A DNA stretch of 64,000 nt from Amorphophallus konjac (Eukaryota; Streptophyta; Magnoliopsida; Alismatales; Araceae), in the NCBI GenBank assembly GCA_022559845.1, contig CM040128.1, positions 77,563,247-77,627,246 on the forward strand, given 5' to 3'. Below, one piece after another: positions 31,340-43,849 of this stretch (positions are counted from its first letter, which is position 1; the number at the start of each line of letters is the position of its first letter). The translations under genes and the position numbers were made by a program. Under the pieces are notes generated by a model, which saw only the letters and a list, made by a program, of their open reading frames with translations, searched no databases and had not been told where the DNA came from.

Positions 31340-33654
31340 TGTTGTGATCTGTGCGATGGATTCAGAAGGGGGTGAATGAATCTCCCCTTAAAAAATTACT
31401 CCCAACTAAAAACTATAACAATCAGAGATGCGGAATTAACACAAATAAGTGCCTTGTATGACACAGGTGTTCTTTTCGAACGAAATGGAAAGATCAGATA
31501 AACTTAACTTCTGATCTACTCTATATGCGCTAGTGTGCAAACCCAATTCCAATCAAATATGTGGTGTGCGAATAAACCACTCACTAGATGAAAGAACACA
31601 TCGAACCTAATCATGCATCTAGCGAAACACAATAGACAATCAAACCACTGGACAGAAGATTTTTAAGGTGGTTCGATTCTCCAGACCTACGTCCACCCCA
31701 CACTCCAACTAGAGTGTGGATTCCGCTGATACACAGCTTAAACCGCTGGGCCTCACAGCTTGCCTATAACCGCTAACTAACAGCTTGACCGCAGGGCATT
31801 ACAGCTTTGCCAACCGCTGGGGACTACAGCTTAACCCGTCCAGAGGAATCCTCCTCTGCCCGCTGAGCAACACAGCTTGCTCCGCTGATAAACAGCTTGA
31901 AACAGAGGTAAAAGAAAAACAAAGTATGAAAGGAACACATCAACAGAAAGCTGTATACGATAAAACACAAAACATCTCTCAAAGAGCAAGTTGGTCTGGA
32001 TCTGATCCAAGAGCCAACAGATAACACATCGTCAAAGAAGCTTCTCTTCTTCTTTTTCACGAACTCTATATCTCTCTTTTCACTCTCCTTTTTCTTCTTC
32101 TGCTAATCTCTCTCTCTCTCTTTCTTTCTCATTCTCTTCTTCTGGATCGTGCAGGCTCTCTCTCTCTCTACTTCTGCCTTTTCAAGTGGGCTCCCCTACT
32201 TCGATCACTCTGCTCTCCTCTTCATCGTCTTCTCTCTGGATCGTGCAGGCTCCTCACACTTCACGATCATCTTCTCCAGATGGAGAAGTCTTCTTTTTAT
32301 AGCAGCAACAGATAGGTGGGTGTGTGTCGTCCACAGTTCCCGCCCATGAGCCTAGACCACGTGGCAGTATTTTACTTACTGCATTACACGTGTCACGATC
32401 CTAAGCCATCTCATTCTTGGATCACGTGTCCATACTAAGCTTCTCAAACATGAGTCCTGTCAGATAAAACTTGATATCAGTTCGAATCAATCTGAAGGAA
32501 AAGAAAAAGATGCATCGAGTAGGTTTGAGATTTAAACTAAGAATGTATAGACTTGATGGAGTGTAATGCAGTATGCATATAGTAAGGTATATACATTGAA
32601 AATGAATGCTCGGACATGCCAGCAACGAGTGTACAGACTTTGTGCGCAATGTGCAACCAATGTGTAGACTTGCTATGCCTAGAGTTTAAGCATGAATGCA
32701 TAATGCACAAACTATGCGTGTGCATGTATGGACTTTGAGTGCATGACACTGCCTTACGTATGTATGCAACAGAATGTATAGACTTTGAATGCATGGTGAA
32801 GAGTGTACAGACTTTGTCTTGAAAGATGCACAAATGCATATAGGAAAGTATGCACATTGAAGAGAAATGCTCAGGCATGCTATCAAGGAGTGTACAGACT
32901 TTGCATGCATGCGACAAGACGATGTACAGACTTTGCTAAAATGATGCATGGACATATCAGCAGAGAATGTGCAGACTTTGTATAGACATGAAACAACCGA
33001 ATGCACTGACTATGCCTATGAATGTATAGACTTGCTAAGTCATCAAAGCAACCATGTGCAGACTTAGTGTATGTGCAAGACAAATCAATGCATTGACTAT
33101 GTATGTGCATGAAGAGCACTGGCTGTACTGACTAGTCGAGTGAAACAACAGAGGTTGTACAGACTAGCCACCAAGGAATGTACAAACTTGGGTTGATGCA
33201 GTCTAGGCAAAATTCTGTACAGACTTTGTCCCTTGAACATGCATGAGTCTAGGCATTCACTAACTTATGGCCACCATGAAACATAGTTATGAAATGCACA
33301 AGCCTAAACAATTAACCCTGTACAGACTTAAGTAGTGTACTGACTCTGTTGCATGCTTGCAGCGACTTTATGTATGCATGTACAAGCTTAACGACATGTG
33401 AGCAACCTTGCACGGACTCAAGGTTTATGCAGCAAACATATGCACGTCTAGGCAAAACTCTATACTGACTTAACCTGTGCATGGGCTTAATCAGAATAAT
33501 GCATTCGAAACATCATTTTATCATCATACACACTATCATTATCATCATCATTCTTATGTGGTGACTCATTGATTTGCCATCTTATGTGGTGACTCCTTGA
33601 GTTGCCATCATCAAAACAACAACACCCTATCATCAAAGCACAAGGGGCACAACA
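31340..33654 (-). repeat. 3' LTR of the non-autonomous Sirevirus
   Basis: 2315 bp, TGTTGTGATC...GGGGCACAACA as read on the plus strand. It contains leader repeats (ACCGCT..ACAGCTT) at 31720-31900, a CT-rich stretch at 32040-32240, minus TATA (TATAAAAA) at 32294-32301, three CACGTG boxes at 32358-32428, and the ACAGACTTT array 32510-33480. Confidence 0.93.
32510..33480. repeat. array of GTACAGACTTT / GTATAGACTT motifs
   Basis: More than twenty copies of (T)GTACAGACTTTG-like words or their shortened forms at intervals of 20-60 bp, mostly in one orientation, mixed with ATGCATGC-type words. Upstream of the TATA and G-boxes on the minus strand. The twin array is at 39115-40060 in the other LTR. 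Confidence 0.8.
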
Positions 33655-33672
33655 ATCTCCCCCTTTTTGATG
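33655..33672 (-). other. polypurine tract at the 3' LTR
   Basis: Minus strand reads AAAAAGGGGGAGATT up to the LTR boundary. Further tract-like copies (GGGGGAG on the minus strand) occur near 33712, 33840, 33895, 35478 and 35548. Confidence 0.85.
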
Positions 33673-35950
33673 ATGTCAACACAATGAGTCACACAGACTC
33701 AGCAAACAATTCTCCCCCTTTGACATAAACAAAAAGGAGATGGTTTGCGAGCGAAATGAAAGACATGTATGAAATCTGATACCAATTCTCCTCCATAGAA
33801 ACATGCAAAGAGAGTACTGAAGAATAACATATAGGAACTCCCCCTATCAACATGAATGAATGACTACTCTCCCCTTAAATGCAGATGACCCAGAACTCCC
33901 CCTGAAGTGCAAGAATGAGCTCTGGTTAACCAATAAAGCAATCTGAAATATACCATTACAAGCAATCTGAACTCTGGTTGAGGCACCTCACATATGCATG
34001 GACAGAATGAAACAGGTGGAAATTCCACATAACCAGAACTGGTTACAAAGCAAGATGGAAGATTCCAACAGTGTGGAGAGCGAGACAATGCTGTAAATGA
34101 AGTAGATGTAGCCAAGGGTAGGAGTAAATAACATCAAGCAAGGCACAGGATTTTCAACAGGTGAGTTGACATGATGAATAAGTTGTCACAGGTGAACCTG
34201 ATCAGAGAGAAATGTATGGCAGGTACCACAGTAATAAGTCTTCATAAGGAGAGACTCTCCTATCATAGGGGATTATGAATTAATCGACATGACTCAATTG
34301 ATTTAATCATGATGTATAACAAATTTGTCAATTAAATTCAATACTCATATCTGAAGGTAGGTTTTAATAAAGGTGAACCAATTAATCAAGCAATACTCAA
34401 GAACAACCATCTTCATCTTACTCAAATGAACTCAATGACCACTTTGAGAGTTACATAGTATATTATCAAAATTAAACACACTTAGAAAAATGTGAGTTGA
34501 CAACTTTTGCAAGAAATTTTCTTTCAATAAGTAGAATATACCCTGAGCATTTTAAGTCGATCAACACCTTTTTACATGAGGCACAACACGTCTTAGGTGA
34601 AGTGACCCAGTTACTCAGTGTGATGACTGTCATTGCCTCTCAACTTTGGGAGCAGAGTTAGCAATATGAGTGTCTTTTTACATGAGGAGACACCTTGATC
34701 AGAGGCCGGACTCCCCAGTTACTCAACACAAACATGCCATTGCTCTGTCAGATTTTCAATACATTTACCAGATATAACTATGGAACTTCATGACATAGGT
34801 TTACTCTATTTCATTGATAGAGAACCCAATTTCTCAGTTACCAAGTCATTACACCGAATACAATTTTTCCTTTTAGTCAACATTTTTCAAGTTAATGTTT
34901 AAGAATTATGCTATCTCTATGTGTTTCTATCAAAGAAGCCTAGATATCACATTTTCAGATTACAGATGATTGAGTCTAGGGTATCCAAGACACAGTTGGT
35001 TAAGATTTATTAACACTCATCATTCAGATACTTTCAAATCATTCAAGAGCAAATCTGAGAATACATTAAACTTATATCAATCTGAATCAATGGTCATTCT
35101 TAAACCTATATGATAGGAATTTCTTTTAAGAATTTAGACTAAAACATGGTACATCACATAAGGATCTCAGATCAGTCCAACCAATGCAACTTAACAACTT
35201 GTCATTCCTGGAACAAGAATCAGATTAATCAGACCAGCTTGAACAGATGTGAGTGTTGGATGGGTACAAGCTGGTAGAGCAAATAACAGTAGGAGAGAAG
35301 AGTATCAAATATATGCAGAGCAGAATCAGTTTCAGTGGCTCAGTCTGGAGTACAGACAGATCAGCTAAACAAGTAGAGACAGCAGAGAATTCAAGTTATC
35401 CACTAGAGAGCAGTAGAGTGATTCAAATAACTAATCAAGAGGGATTCAGGAAGTGAGGAACAAATGAATCTGACAAATCTCCCCCTGTCTAGATGCAATG
35501 AGGCTAATCATGAGCATCAATAACATTAAGCATAACCAGTCAAACTCCCCCTGACTAAGTGCATGAAATACAGTGAAAGTGTAGCACATGGTCTTAAAAT
35601 TTATATTTAATAGAAAATCATGCAGTTCAATCGGAGGGAAAGACTGCCAAAAGCATCAGGTTCATTTCAAATTTTCAGAGAATTTCAATTAAGCATGAAT
35701 CAAATCAACATGAAATTCAAATCTTTCATACTCACAAATTCAGATGATGAAATTTAAACAGAGTGTTCAGAGCTGACCTGATGCGTAGGATCCTGGGGTT
35801 TTCATTTTGAGTGCCTTGGCTTATTAACCCCCTTTATTTCCTTCTTCAAGGCACACCTGCAAACTGAAGTTACTATGTAGATTTGGGGACCCAAGAGCTC
35901 TTGAGTCCAGTCAGTTTAGCAACACTTTTAGCATGTGAACTCCAGGATTT
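33673..35950 (-). other. non-coding region between gag and 3' LTR
   Basis: No coding frame of note. Holds extra polypurine tracts and, on the minus strand at 34747-34664 and 34640-34566, two tandem copies of a module (CAGAGCAATG...GAGTAACT...CATGTAAAAAG). Similar paired modules occur at 54732-54945 in the other Sirevirus. Confidence 0.65.
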
Positions 35951-37865
35951 CTAGATTTTTCTGTTGTCGAAATCAATTGCATGGCAGTCATTCATGATAT
36001 GTCCTATTCTCCCATGACGATGACTAGCATTATTCAGATTTCTCTTGAAAGTATAAACATGGACATTCTTTGGTTGAACATTTGTGAAAGTGTTTCTGCC
36101 ATGAAAATCAGTGCTTCTTCTCACATGCCAGCACTCAAAGGCACGATGGCCAATTTTTCCACACTCAAAACATGCATGAGTATTTCTATTGAAGACAGCT
36201 TTATTCACAGAACAATTTTTAAAGTTTGAACTATCTTTTCTCCTCAGGGCATCCCAGCAATGGGCTGCAACATGGCCTAACTTCCCACAATGAAAACAAT
36301 AAGTTTTCTTCTTCTGAAATGTATGGTGTTTGTCTTGAGTTTTTCTAACATGAGGTTTGTTAGCAGACAGCTCATCTAGATCCATTGTCCTGCACTCATG
36401 CATCTTATGACCAAGTTTCCCACAATAATGACATGAAGTGATACTTGTGGGTGCATGTGAATGAATGGGGAAAATCTTGGTGGCATGCATTTGTTTTTGA
36501 CAATTTTCAAGACCAGTCGAACTCTTAACAGCATCAGATGAAGCTTTAGCTTTCCTTTTACTTTCAACCCTCTTCAGTTTTCCTATATTTTTTAGAATTT
36601 CATCTTGATTCTCAGTCCTTTTTCCAGTAAGATGAAACATGGGTGTAGCAGAACAAGAAGGCACAAAATTTTGATTTCTAACAACATGATTCATCTTATC
36701 TGTAGGAAGATATCTGAACCCTTCCTTTTGAAAGTTTGTTTTAATACCTAGGATCTTGTCAAGGTTATCTTTCCCTTGAACAAATTTAGACAGTGAATTT
36801 TTCAGATCCTGAATTTCAGAATTCAAGGAGGTAATGCTCAATTCATAGCTTGCAATTTCAGTTTCACAGGAAATGATCTGTTGATGCAGTGCATCATTTA
36901 AACTTTTCAGAGTTTCAATTTCCTGTTCAAGTTTTTGTTCCTTATCAGCATCAGCTTCCTTTACAGCACATTTCCCTTTTTCAATAGACATCCATCTCTG
37001 ACAGGACAGTATTCAGAACCATTAGCCTTTTATTTTGATCTTTCAGTTTGCAATTTTTTTCAATCAAGCTATCTTGATTCATAGCTTTTAGATTTTCAAT
37101 CAATTGTTGTTCATGCTACTCAAGTTTCGAATTTCTATTCCTCAGATCTTCTATCTCTCCTTTAAGAGACACAACTTGTTGCTCTTGCAGCCTAAGTTCA
37201 GATAGGAGATCATTATTTAATGTTTTAACAGAATCACATTTATTGCATGAATTTTCACTTATTTTCAGACTTCCTTTTAGGTTGGCGTTTTCACATTTCA
37301 ACTCTCTAATTTCATGCAACATGGCCTTTTTCATCTCTTTCATTTCACGTTTATAAGATTTATAACTGTCAAGCAAATTATCATGCATCTCAATCAATTC
37401 ATCCAATGAATTTTGTTCTTATTCGGAGTTTACCTTTGATGAAGAGTCATCAGACTGATCACTGCTTTGATCCTTTGTCATAAGGCACTTATGGTTCTCT
37501 TCACCATATCTGAGGATCAGCTCATCCATCAACTCCTTTGCATTCCTGCACTTAATCACACATGAAAGTACATTAACCCTTATAGCCCCTTTCAACATTT
37601 TCAGGGCTTTTCTATTTTCAGTATTCATCAACTCGTGACCAATATTCCAGTCTGACTTATTCACTGGTATATCATAAGGTCCATGTTCAATCAAAATCAG
37701 TAGATTTGAATCTACGAAATTCATGTAATCCCTAAACTCTCTATGCCAGTCAGAGAAACACAATCCATCAAACATTGGAACTTCAGGCACAGAATCCATG
37801 ACAATTAAACGAGATGCTAGACAATCTACACAATCAATCAAGGCATCATGAATAGCAGGATCCAC
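35951..37865 (-). pseudogene. gag: Sirevirus gag (coiled coil and zinc knuckles), broken
   Basis: Three pieces on the minus strand. 37865-37419 carries the UBN2/DUF4219-type Gag core (FDGLCFSDWHREFRDYMNF; KALKMLKGAIRVNVLSCV). After an in-frame TAA at 37419, 37406-37116 continues in the same frame with Lys/Glu/Leu-rich coiled coil. A frame change then leads to 36991-35951 with more coiled coil and knuckles CHYCGKLGHKMHEC, CFHCGKLGHVAAHC and CFECGKIGHRAFEC; a fourth (GRIGHIMNDC) has lost its first two cysteines. Just after gag the protease lead-in (LQVCL-like) is visible and then stops. Gag binds and packages RNA; with these breaks this copy is unlikely to make a full protein. Confidence 0.88.
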
Positions 37866-37898
37866 TGCAAATCGTTGGATCTGATGAATCAGTGACCC

Positions 37899-37910
37899 GC
37901 TCTGATACCA
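37899..37910 (-). other. primer binding site, initiator Met tRNA
   Basis: Minus strand TGGTATCAGAGC, two bases from the LTR end. It is the standard plant copia primer site complementary to tRNA-iMet. Confidence 0.93.
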
Positions 37911-37912
37911 AT

Positions 37913-40231
37913 TGTTGTGATCGGTGCGATGGATTCAGAGGGGGGTGAATGAATCTCCCCTTAAAAAATTACTCCCAACTAAAAACTATAACAATCAGAG
38001 ATGCGGAATTAACACAAATAAGTGCCTTGTATGACATAGGTGTTCTTTTCGAACGAAATGGAAAGATCAGATAGACTTAACTTCTGATCTACTCTATATG
38101 CGCTAGTGTGCAAACCCAATTCCAATCAAATATGTGGTGTGCGAATAAACCACTCACTAGATGAAAGAACACATCGAACCTAATCATGCATCTAGCGAAA
38201 CACAATAGACAATCAAACCACTGGACAGAAGATTTTTAAGGTGGTTCGGTCCTCCAGACCTACGTCCACCCCACACTCCAACTAGAGTGTGGATTCCGCT
38301 GATACACAGCTTAAACCGCTGGGCCTCACAGCTTGCCTACAACCGCTGACTAACAGCTTGACCGCTGGGCATTACAGCTTTGCCAACCGCTGGGGACTAC
38401 AGCTTAACCCGTCCAGAGGAATCCTCCTCTACCCACTGAGCAACACAGCTTGCTCCGCTGAAAAATAGCTTGAAACAAAGGTAAAAGAAAAATAAAGTAT
38501 GAAAGGAATACAGCAACAGAAAGCTGTATACGATAAAACACAAAATAGCTCTCAAAGAGCAAGTTGGTCTGGATCTGATCCAAGAGCCAACAGATAACAC
38601 ATCGTCAAAGAAGCTTCTCTTCTTCTTTTTCACGAACTCTCTATCTCTCTTTTCACTCTCCTTTTTCTTCTTTTGCTAATCTCTCTCTCTCTTTCTCTTT
38701 CTCTTTCTCTTCTTCTAGATCGTGCATGCTCTCTCTCTCTCTCTGCTTCTGCTCTTTTTAGATGGGCTCCCCTACTTTGATCACTCTGCTCTCCTCTTCA
38801 TCGTCTTCTCTCTGGATCGTGCAGGCTCCTCACACTTCACGATCATCTTCTCCAGATGGAGAAGTCTTATTTTTATAGCAGCAGCAGATAGGTGGGCGTG
38901 TGTCCTCCACAGTTCCCGCCCAAGAGCCTAGACCACGTGGCAGCATTTCACTTACTGCATTACACGTGTCCCGATCCTGATCCATCTCCATTCTTGGATC
39001 ACGTGTCCATACTAAGCTTCTCGAACATGAGTCCTGTCAGATAAAACTTGATATCAGTTCGAATCAATCTGAAGGAAAAGAAAAAGATGCATCGAGTAGG
39101 TTTGAGATTTAAACTAAGAATGTATAGACTTGATGGAGTGTAATGCAGTATGCATATAGTAAGGTATATACATTGAAAATGAATGCTCGGACATGCCATC
39201 AATGAGTATACAGACTTTGTGCGCAATGTAGAACCAATGTGCAGACTTGCTATGCCCGGAGTTTAAGCATGAATGCATAATGCACAAACTATGCGTGTGC
39301 ATGTATGGACTTTGAGTGCATGACACTGCCTTACGTATGTATGCAACAGAATGTATAGACTTTGAATGCATGGTGAAGAGTGTACAGACTTTGTCTTGAA
39401 AGATGCACAAATGCATATAGGAAGGTATGCACATTGAAGAGAAATGCTCAGGCATGCTATCAGGGAGTGTACAGACTTTGCATGCATGCAACAAGACGAT
39501 GTACAGACTTTGCTAAAATGATGCACGGACATATCAGCAGAGAATGTGCAGACTTTGTACAGACATGAAACAACCGAATGCACTGACTATGCCTATGAAT
39601 GTATAGACTTGCTAAGTCATCAAAGCAACCATGTGCAGACTTAGTGTATGTGTGAGACAAATCAATGCATTGACTATGTATGTGCATGAAGAGCACTGGC
39701 TGTACTGACTAGTCGAGTGAAACAACAGAGGTTGTACAGACTAGCCACCAAGGAATGTACATACTTGAGTTGATGCAGTCTAGGCAAAATTCTGTATAGA
39801 CTTTGTCCCTTGAACATGCATGAGTCTAGGCATTCACTAACTTATGGCCACCATGAAACATAGTTATGAAATGCACAAGCCTAGATAATTAACCCTGTAC
39901 AGACTTAAGCAGTGTACTGACTCTGTTGCATGCTTGCATCGACTTTATGTATGCATGTACAAGCTTAACGACATGTGAGCAACCTTGCACGGACTCAAGG
40001 TTTATGCAGCAAACATATGCACGTCTAGGCAAAACTCTGTACTGACTTAACCTGTGCATGGGCTTAATCAGAATAATGCATTCGAAACATCATTTTATCA
40101 TCACACACACTATCATTATCATCATCATTCTTATGTGGTGACTCATTGATTTGCCATATTATGTGGTGACTCCTTGAGTTGCCATCATCAAAACAACAAC
40201 ACCCTATCATCAAAGCACAAGGGGCACAACA
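37913..40231 (-). repeat. 5' LTR of the non-autonomous Sirevirus
   Basis: 2319 bp, matching 31340-33654 closely apart from scattered substitutions and a few small length changes. Ends in TG/CA and is followed by target repeat CAAGA. Confidence 0.93.
38870..39005 (-). promoter_or_regulatory. Sirevirus promoter: TATA box with three CACGTG G-boxes
   Basis: TATA (minus TATAAAAA) at 38870-38877; CACGTG cores at 38934-38939, 38963-38968 and 39000-39005, that is 57-130 bp upstream. All three are kept in the other LTR. Clustered ACGT elements near a TATA box are typical of abscisic-acid, stress and light-responsive plant promoters (bZIP/bHLH targets); the response itself is inferred. Confidence 0.7.
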
Positions 40232-40236
40232 CAAGA

Positions 40237-42467
40237 CGTGGGGCCCGACGATAACCAGCCTAAAAACCATCTCTCGGGGTAGCCTCGCCACCACTCCCTG
40301 GTGGGACCACTCGCGTGTCGGAAGGCTACGACTAGTGGGGAGTCACTGATGTGACCACTCTTCGAAGAGAAACTTCGAGAACCATACGTGCACCCTGTGC
40401 GAAAGTCGAGAAGAACCAAGTGGCGCCGAGCCACTGGACTCTGGACAGTCCTCTAGACTCACTAAATCCAACGGTCCTTGAGTCACAAGACTCGGGGTCA
40501 AGACTGTTGTACGCAATGGCACAATGCCGTTAATCTAGCCCAATCTCTAGGTCTAAAACCACGGTAGCACAAATACTGAGGTAGCTCATGAGCCGCCGAG
40601 ACCATTCTCTCGGGAAGGGAACTGAGAAGCCTTCTAGCCCCAGGCTGGGCAACTGGACTCACAGTCCAAGGCCACACACATGGCCCACGCGGAAAGCACG
40701 GAAGCATGATTCCCAAGGCAGCTCATAGGCCGCCACGCCAATTTCCGATCCCAGGGAAAAGGGGGAAACCTCCAGCCCCAGGCTGACAACTGGACTCGCA
40801 GTCCAAGGCCAAACACTTGGCCCAGTCAGGAATCATCTTCTGCAGAAACCCACGACATGCGGGGGAACCCCACCGCACTCACATCGATACACGATGACTT
40901 GATCGAGCGTAACGTAAAAGCCCGAAACACATGGGGTCACCCAGACTCGCCACACCTATGGGCACGCTAATCGAGGTACCACAGTACCTCCATACACCCT
41001 CAGAAACATGGACACGGAACTCACGGGGTGTCTGGGACACTCACGAGGCCGAAGGTCGACCTTTGGGTCACAACCGGGTCGACCGGAGACCAACAAGATG
41101 GTAAACGGCACGACGAGCCCGAAGAATCGGCGAGCGGTCAACCCTTGCACCGCTAAGGAAAGGCTAGCGGTCTACCTTTGGACCGCTAAGCACCCTAGAG
41201 CTCAGGGACCCCTAGCGGTCACCTCTCGGACTTCCAGGAAGGTGGCGGTCTTTTGCCTGACCGCTAGGGGTCTGTCGCGAGACCGCTACCCGACCGACTT
41301 CGCACGACTCCAAAATAGAAAACGGTCTTGCCCTTGACCGCTAATAGGAGCTTGGCGGTCTACCCATGGACAGCGAACCATTGGCTAGCGGTCTACCTCT
41401 GGACCGCTAAACCCACTGGCGGTTTATTGCATGACCGCCAGCCATGACCGACATAGGGGGACCCCTAGCGGTCTCCACATGATCGCTTGGCGCCCCTAGC
41501 GGTCTCTTGAATGACCGCTAAATCATCCCGAGCCCGAAAACGGCGAAAATGGCGGGAAAATTTATTCCACGCCCCGCTCGCGCCTACGCGAAGGGGAAAA
41601 CAAGGGGAAACTAGTCCCCTACCTCTCTAGCACCGAGAGGACTCATTCAACCCACAAAAATGCGGTTAAAACCTTAGATCTGGCTCACTCCTCAAAAATA
41701 TGGTTTTTCCCCAAAAAGCTCAAATAAGCCCGCTCGGCTCACCACGGCCTACCAAAATCGCGGGAAAGGAAGTACAAGAGCTGGGGATCCATCTCCCTGC
41801 CTCCACCGAAGATTCCGCGCACCGTGGACGCCGATCCGCGAAGAAATGCCGTTTAAACCCTCGCCGGCTCGCGATCCCACGAACCGCCTCCACCATCGCG
41901 ATCCTCGTCCCGTGCCCGTCGCTCCACGCCCCACGAGCCACACTGCCCCACCCTCGCTGCCTCTGTCGGCCGCCCGGAGTGAGAGGGGGAGAGGAGAGAA
42001 CATGAGAGAAGAGAGAGGGAAAAGGGAGAGAAATGAGAGATGGGGAGAGAGAGAAAAAGGAGGTTATTATATAGGAAAATCAGAAATTCCAAAAAAAACA
42101 AAAATAGGGAAAAATACTCCTCGCGATCCTCGAAAAACGCAGAACGTAGTGGTAATATCCCAACGTCGGAGAACGCAACGGTTCACCCTACACGGGATTC
42201 CGAAGGTCCGACAGACGGAAAACACGCGTAAAACCTAAAACGCAACCCGGGACCCACACAGGCGCTCCGAAAATCTAAAAAAATATCGACGTGCTCCACA
42301 CAACACCACAGACCCAAGGAAATTCATGGGCACACCACCAATGGGTCCGACAATCCGGTATAAATAGTCCGAAGCTCAATCGGACGCAATCCGCAACCCG
42401 CGGAAAGAGAAATCCGAAAGCCACGGATCTTGATCCGAGAAACATCCGAAAAACCCGGGGCATTACA
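40237..42467 (-). repeat. right part of the solo gypsy LTR with hairpin array
   Basis: No gene; GC-rich frames here are chance. Hairpin pairs of the form TAGCGGTC...GACCGCTA fill 41150-41525. 41985-42065 is purine-rich (GAGAGA). Two TATA-like words occur: minus near 42064 and plus TATAAATA at 42359. Confidence 0.7.
41150..41525. repeat. AGCGGTC/GACCGCT hairpin array
   Basis: About ten pairs, for example CTAGCGGTC-TACCTTTG-GACCGCTA, with 6-10 nt loops. The stem differs from the Tat arrays by an A-T to G-C change at the outer pair, made on both sides. Confidence 0.85.
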
Positions 42468-42887
42468 GGGTACGTGCCACTACGCCCAACAACAACGTAC
42501 ACTTGTCCTAACCACGGTACATACGCTCAGACGATCTCACCTTTACAAGGAGCGTTGTACACACAAGGCGATTTCACCAGGTCCAATCACGACATGCCCT
42601 CCAGGCGGTGAAACTGCAAAGCACTATCTTTTGCGTTCTCGCAGGAATCCTGAGAATATGCGTACACACGCGCCTGAACCACAGGAAACCTCGGAACAAT
42701 GCTACCAGCTACTGATGAACCATCTAGGGGCGGGTGACAAAAGCTCGGGAACATCGGCCCACTAACTCATATGAGAATGCTTAGCCACGATCATAGTACT
42801 CACGCGGGAATACCCTCCGTGGTAACGGAACTCTCGCGAGGATAGTCATCAGTTATTGGCCAATTACACAGGAATGACTATCCACAT
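42468..42887 (-). mobile_element. gypsy LTR (TGTAACGACCC family), third piece
   Basis: Continues 29441-30363 after the inner solo LTR and is colinear with it at first (GCCACTACGCCCAAC compared with CCAACTGCCCCCAAC). It is cut at 42888 by the plus-strand Sirevirus, so the distal end is not seen. Confidence 0.55.
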
Positions 42888-43129
42888 TGTTGTGCATGTG
42901 TGGTTCATGCGTGATTTTGATGATGTCTAACTATGACTCATTATTTTGCATTTGATAATGATACAACTATGATTCACTATGTGTGTTGCTGATTTTTCAT
43001 GCTGCTATGTTCTTCATGATTTGTTCTCTCATGATTAAATTCTTGGATCATGTTGAAATCCTTACTCATCTTGAAACTTTGATATTCATAATAATTTGAT
43101 TCCCCTCATGATGTAAGTAGATGAGTATT

Positions 43130-43745
43130 CTGAAATTCGACAGATGAGGAAGGTGCATCGACACACATGATAGGTGCGTCGACACATAATGTTTCTCAGC
43201 AAGCAGCCTTAGCCATAAAATGAGAAGGTGTGTCGACCTAATCTTCATGGAGATCGACCTAACTGGTGATCCTATGCACAAGCAACAGCAGTGCAAGCAA
43301 AGGGCTTTGGATTACCTGAAATGAAGAGGCAAGGGCTAGGCCAGAACTATCTAAGGTCAGAGTGTTCAAAGTGTATTAACCCACTTCATGAGTGAGTCGA
43401 CCTATAGTCTTATAAGAAGTAGAGCAACAACAGAAAACTACAAGAGTGCGTTGACCCACTTCTTAAGTGCGTAGACCTACATGGTTACAAGAAGCAACAG
43501 CCAGCAGTGTCAGCTTACAGTAGCAATACAAGCAGATGTGAAGGGTGAGTCGACGCAGAGGTCCAATGCGTCGACGCAACATAAGAAGAGGAGAAGAAGA
43601 GATGATCTATCCTCCAAGCCATATGAAGGTTGTGTCGACAAAACGCACTCACTGTGTCGACGCATCATTGAACAAACAGTGCATTCCCTTTAAACCGAAT
43701 GAAGGCTGAGTCGATGCAATGAAGATATGGCATCGACGCAATAAA
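43130..43745. repeat. GTCGAC palindrome array, first part
   Basis: About fifteen GYGTCGACRC or close variants, usually in pairs about 20-25 nt apart (for example GGTGCATCGACACA then GGTGCGTCGACACA). The array is broken by the insertion at about 43850 and resumes at 47090. Confidence 0.85.
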
Positions 43746-43849
43746 AGCAGCTAGTAATACCAATAGTGCAAGTAGCAGCCAGCAGGCAGCAACTTCAGGA
43801 GCTTATTAGCAGCCAGCAGGCAGCAATTTTCTAGGAAATTTCTGGGATA

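Larger units (their letters stand above)
31340..40231 (-). mobile_element. non-autonomous Sirevirus-type retrotransposon (gag only)
   Basis: 8892 bp with LTRs at both ends and perfect target repeats CAAGA (31335-31339 and 40232-40236). On the minus strand: 5' LTR 40231-37913, primer site, gag, an abrupt end shortly after the protease start, 2.3 kb of non-coding sequence with many polypurine-like tracts, then 3' LTR 33654-31340. No reverse transcriptase, integrase or RNase H is present, so any movement depends on another element. Initiator-Met primer site plus multiple tracts plus knuckle-rich coiled-coil Gag define the Sirevirus type. Confidence 0.93.
30369..42467 (-). mobile_element. solo gypsy LTR (TGTAACGACCC family) containing a nested Sirevirus
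   Basis: It starts TGTAACGACCC and ends GGGGCATTACA, with perfect target repeats GGGTA (30364-30368 and 42468-42472). Leaving out 31340-40236 gives about 3.2 kb and no internal genes, so a solo LTR. Minus orientation is suggested by the CTGAGCC...CTCACCCC...TTTTCAG block read on that strand near 30655-30720 and a minus TATATAA near 42064. It landed in another copy of its own family. Confidence 0.85.

Noticed and set aside
41700..42240. Several frames of about 70-130 codons on both strands
   Set aside because: GC-rich gypsy LTR sequence; overlapping frames in all directions, none with a domain.
43130..43745. Regularly spaced GTCGAC repeats considered as a CRISPR-like array
   Set aside because: Repeat units are short and variable, spacing is irregular, and the setting is a plant LTR.
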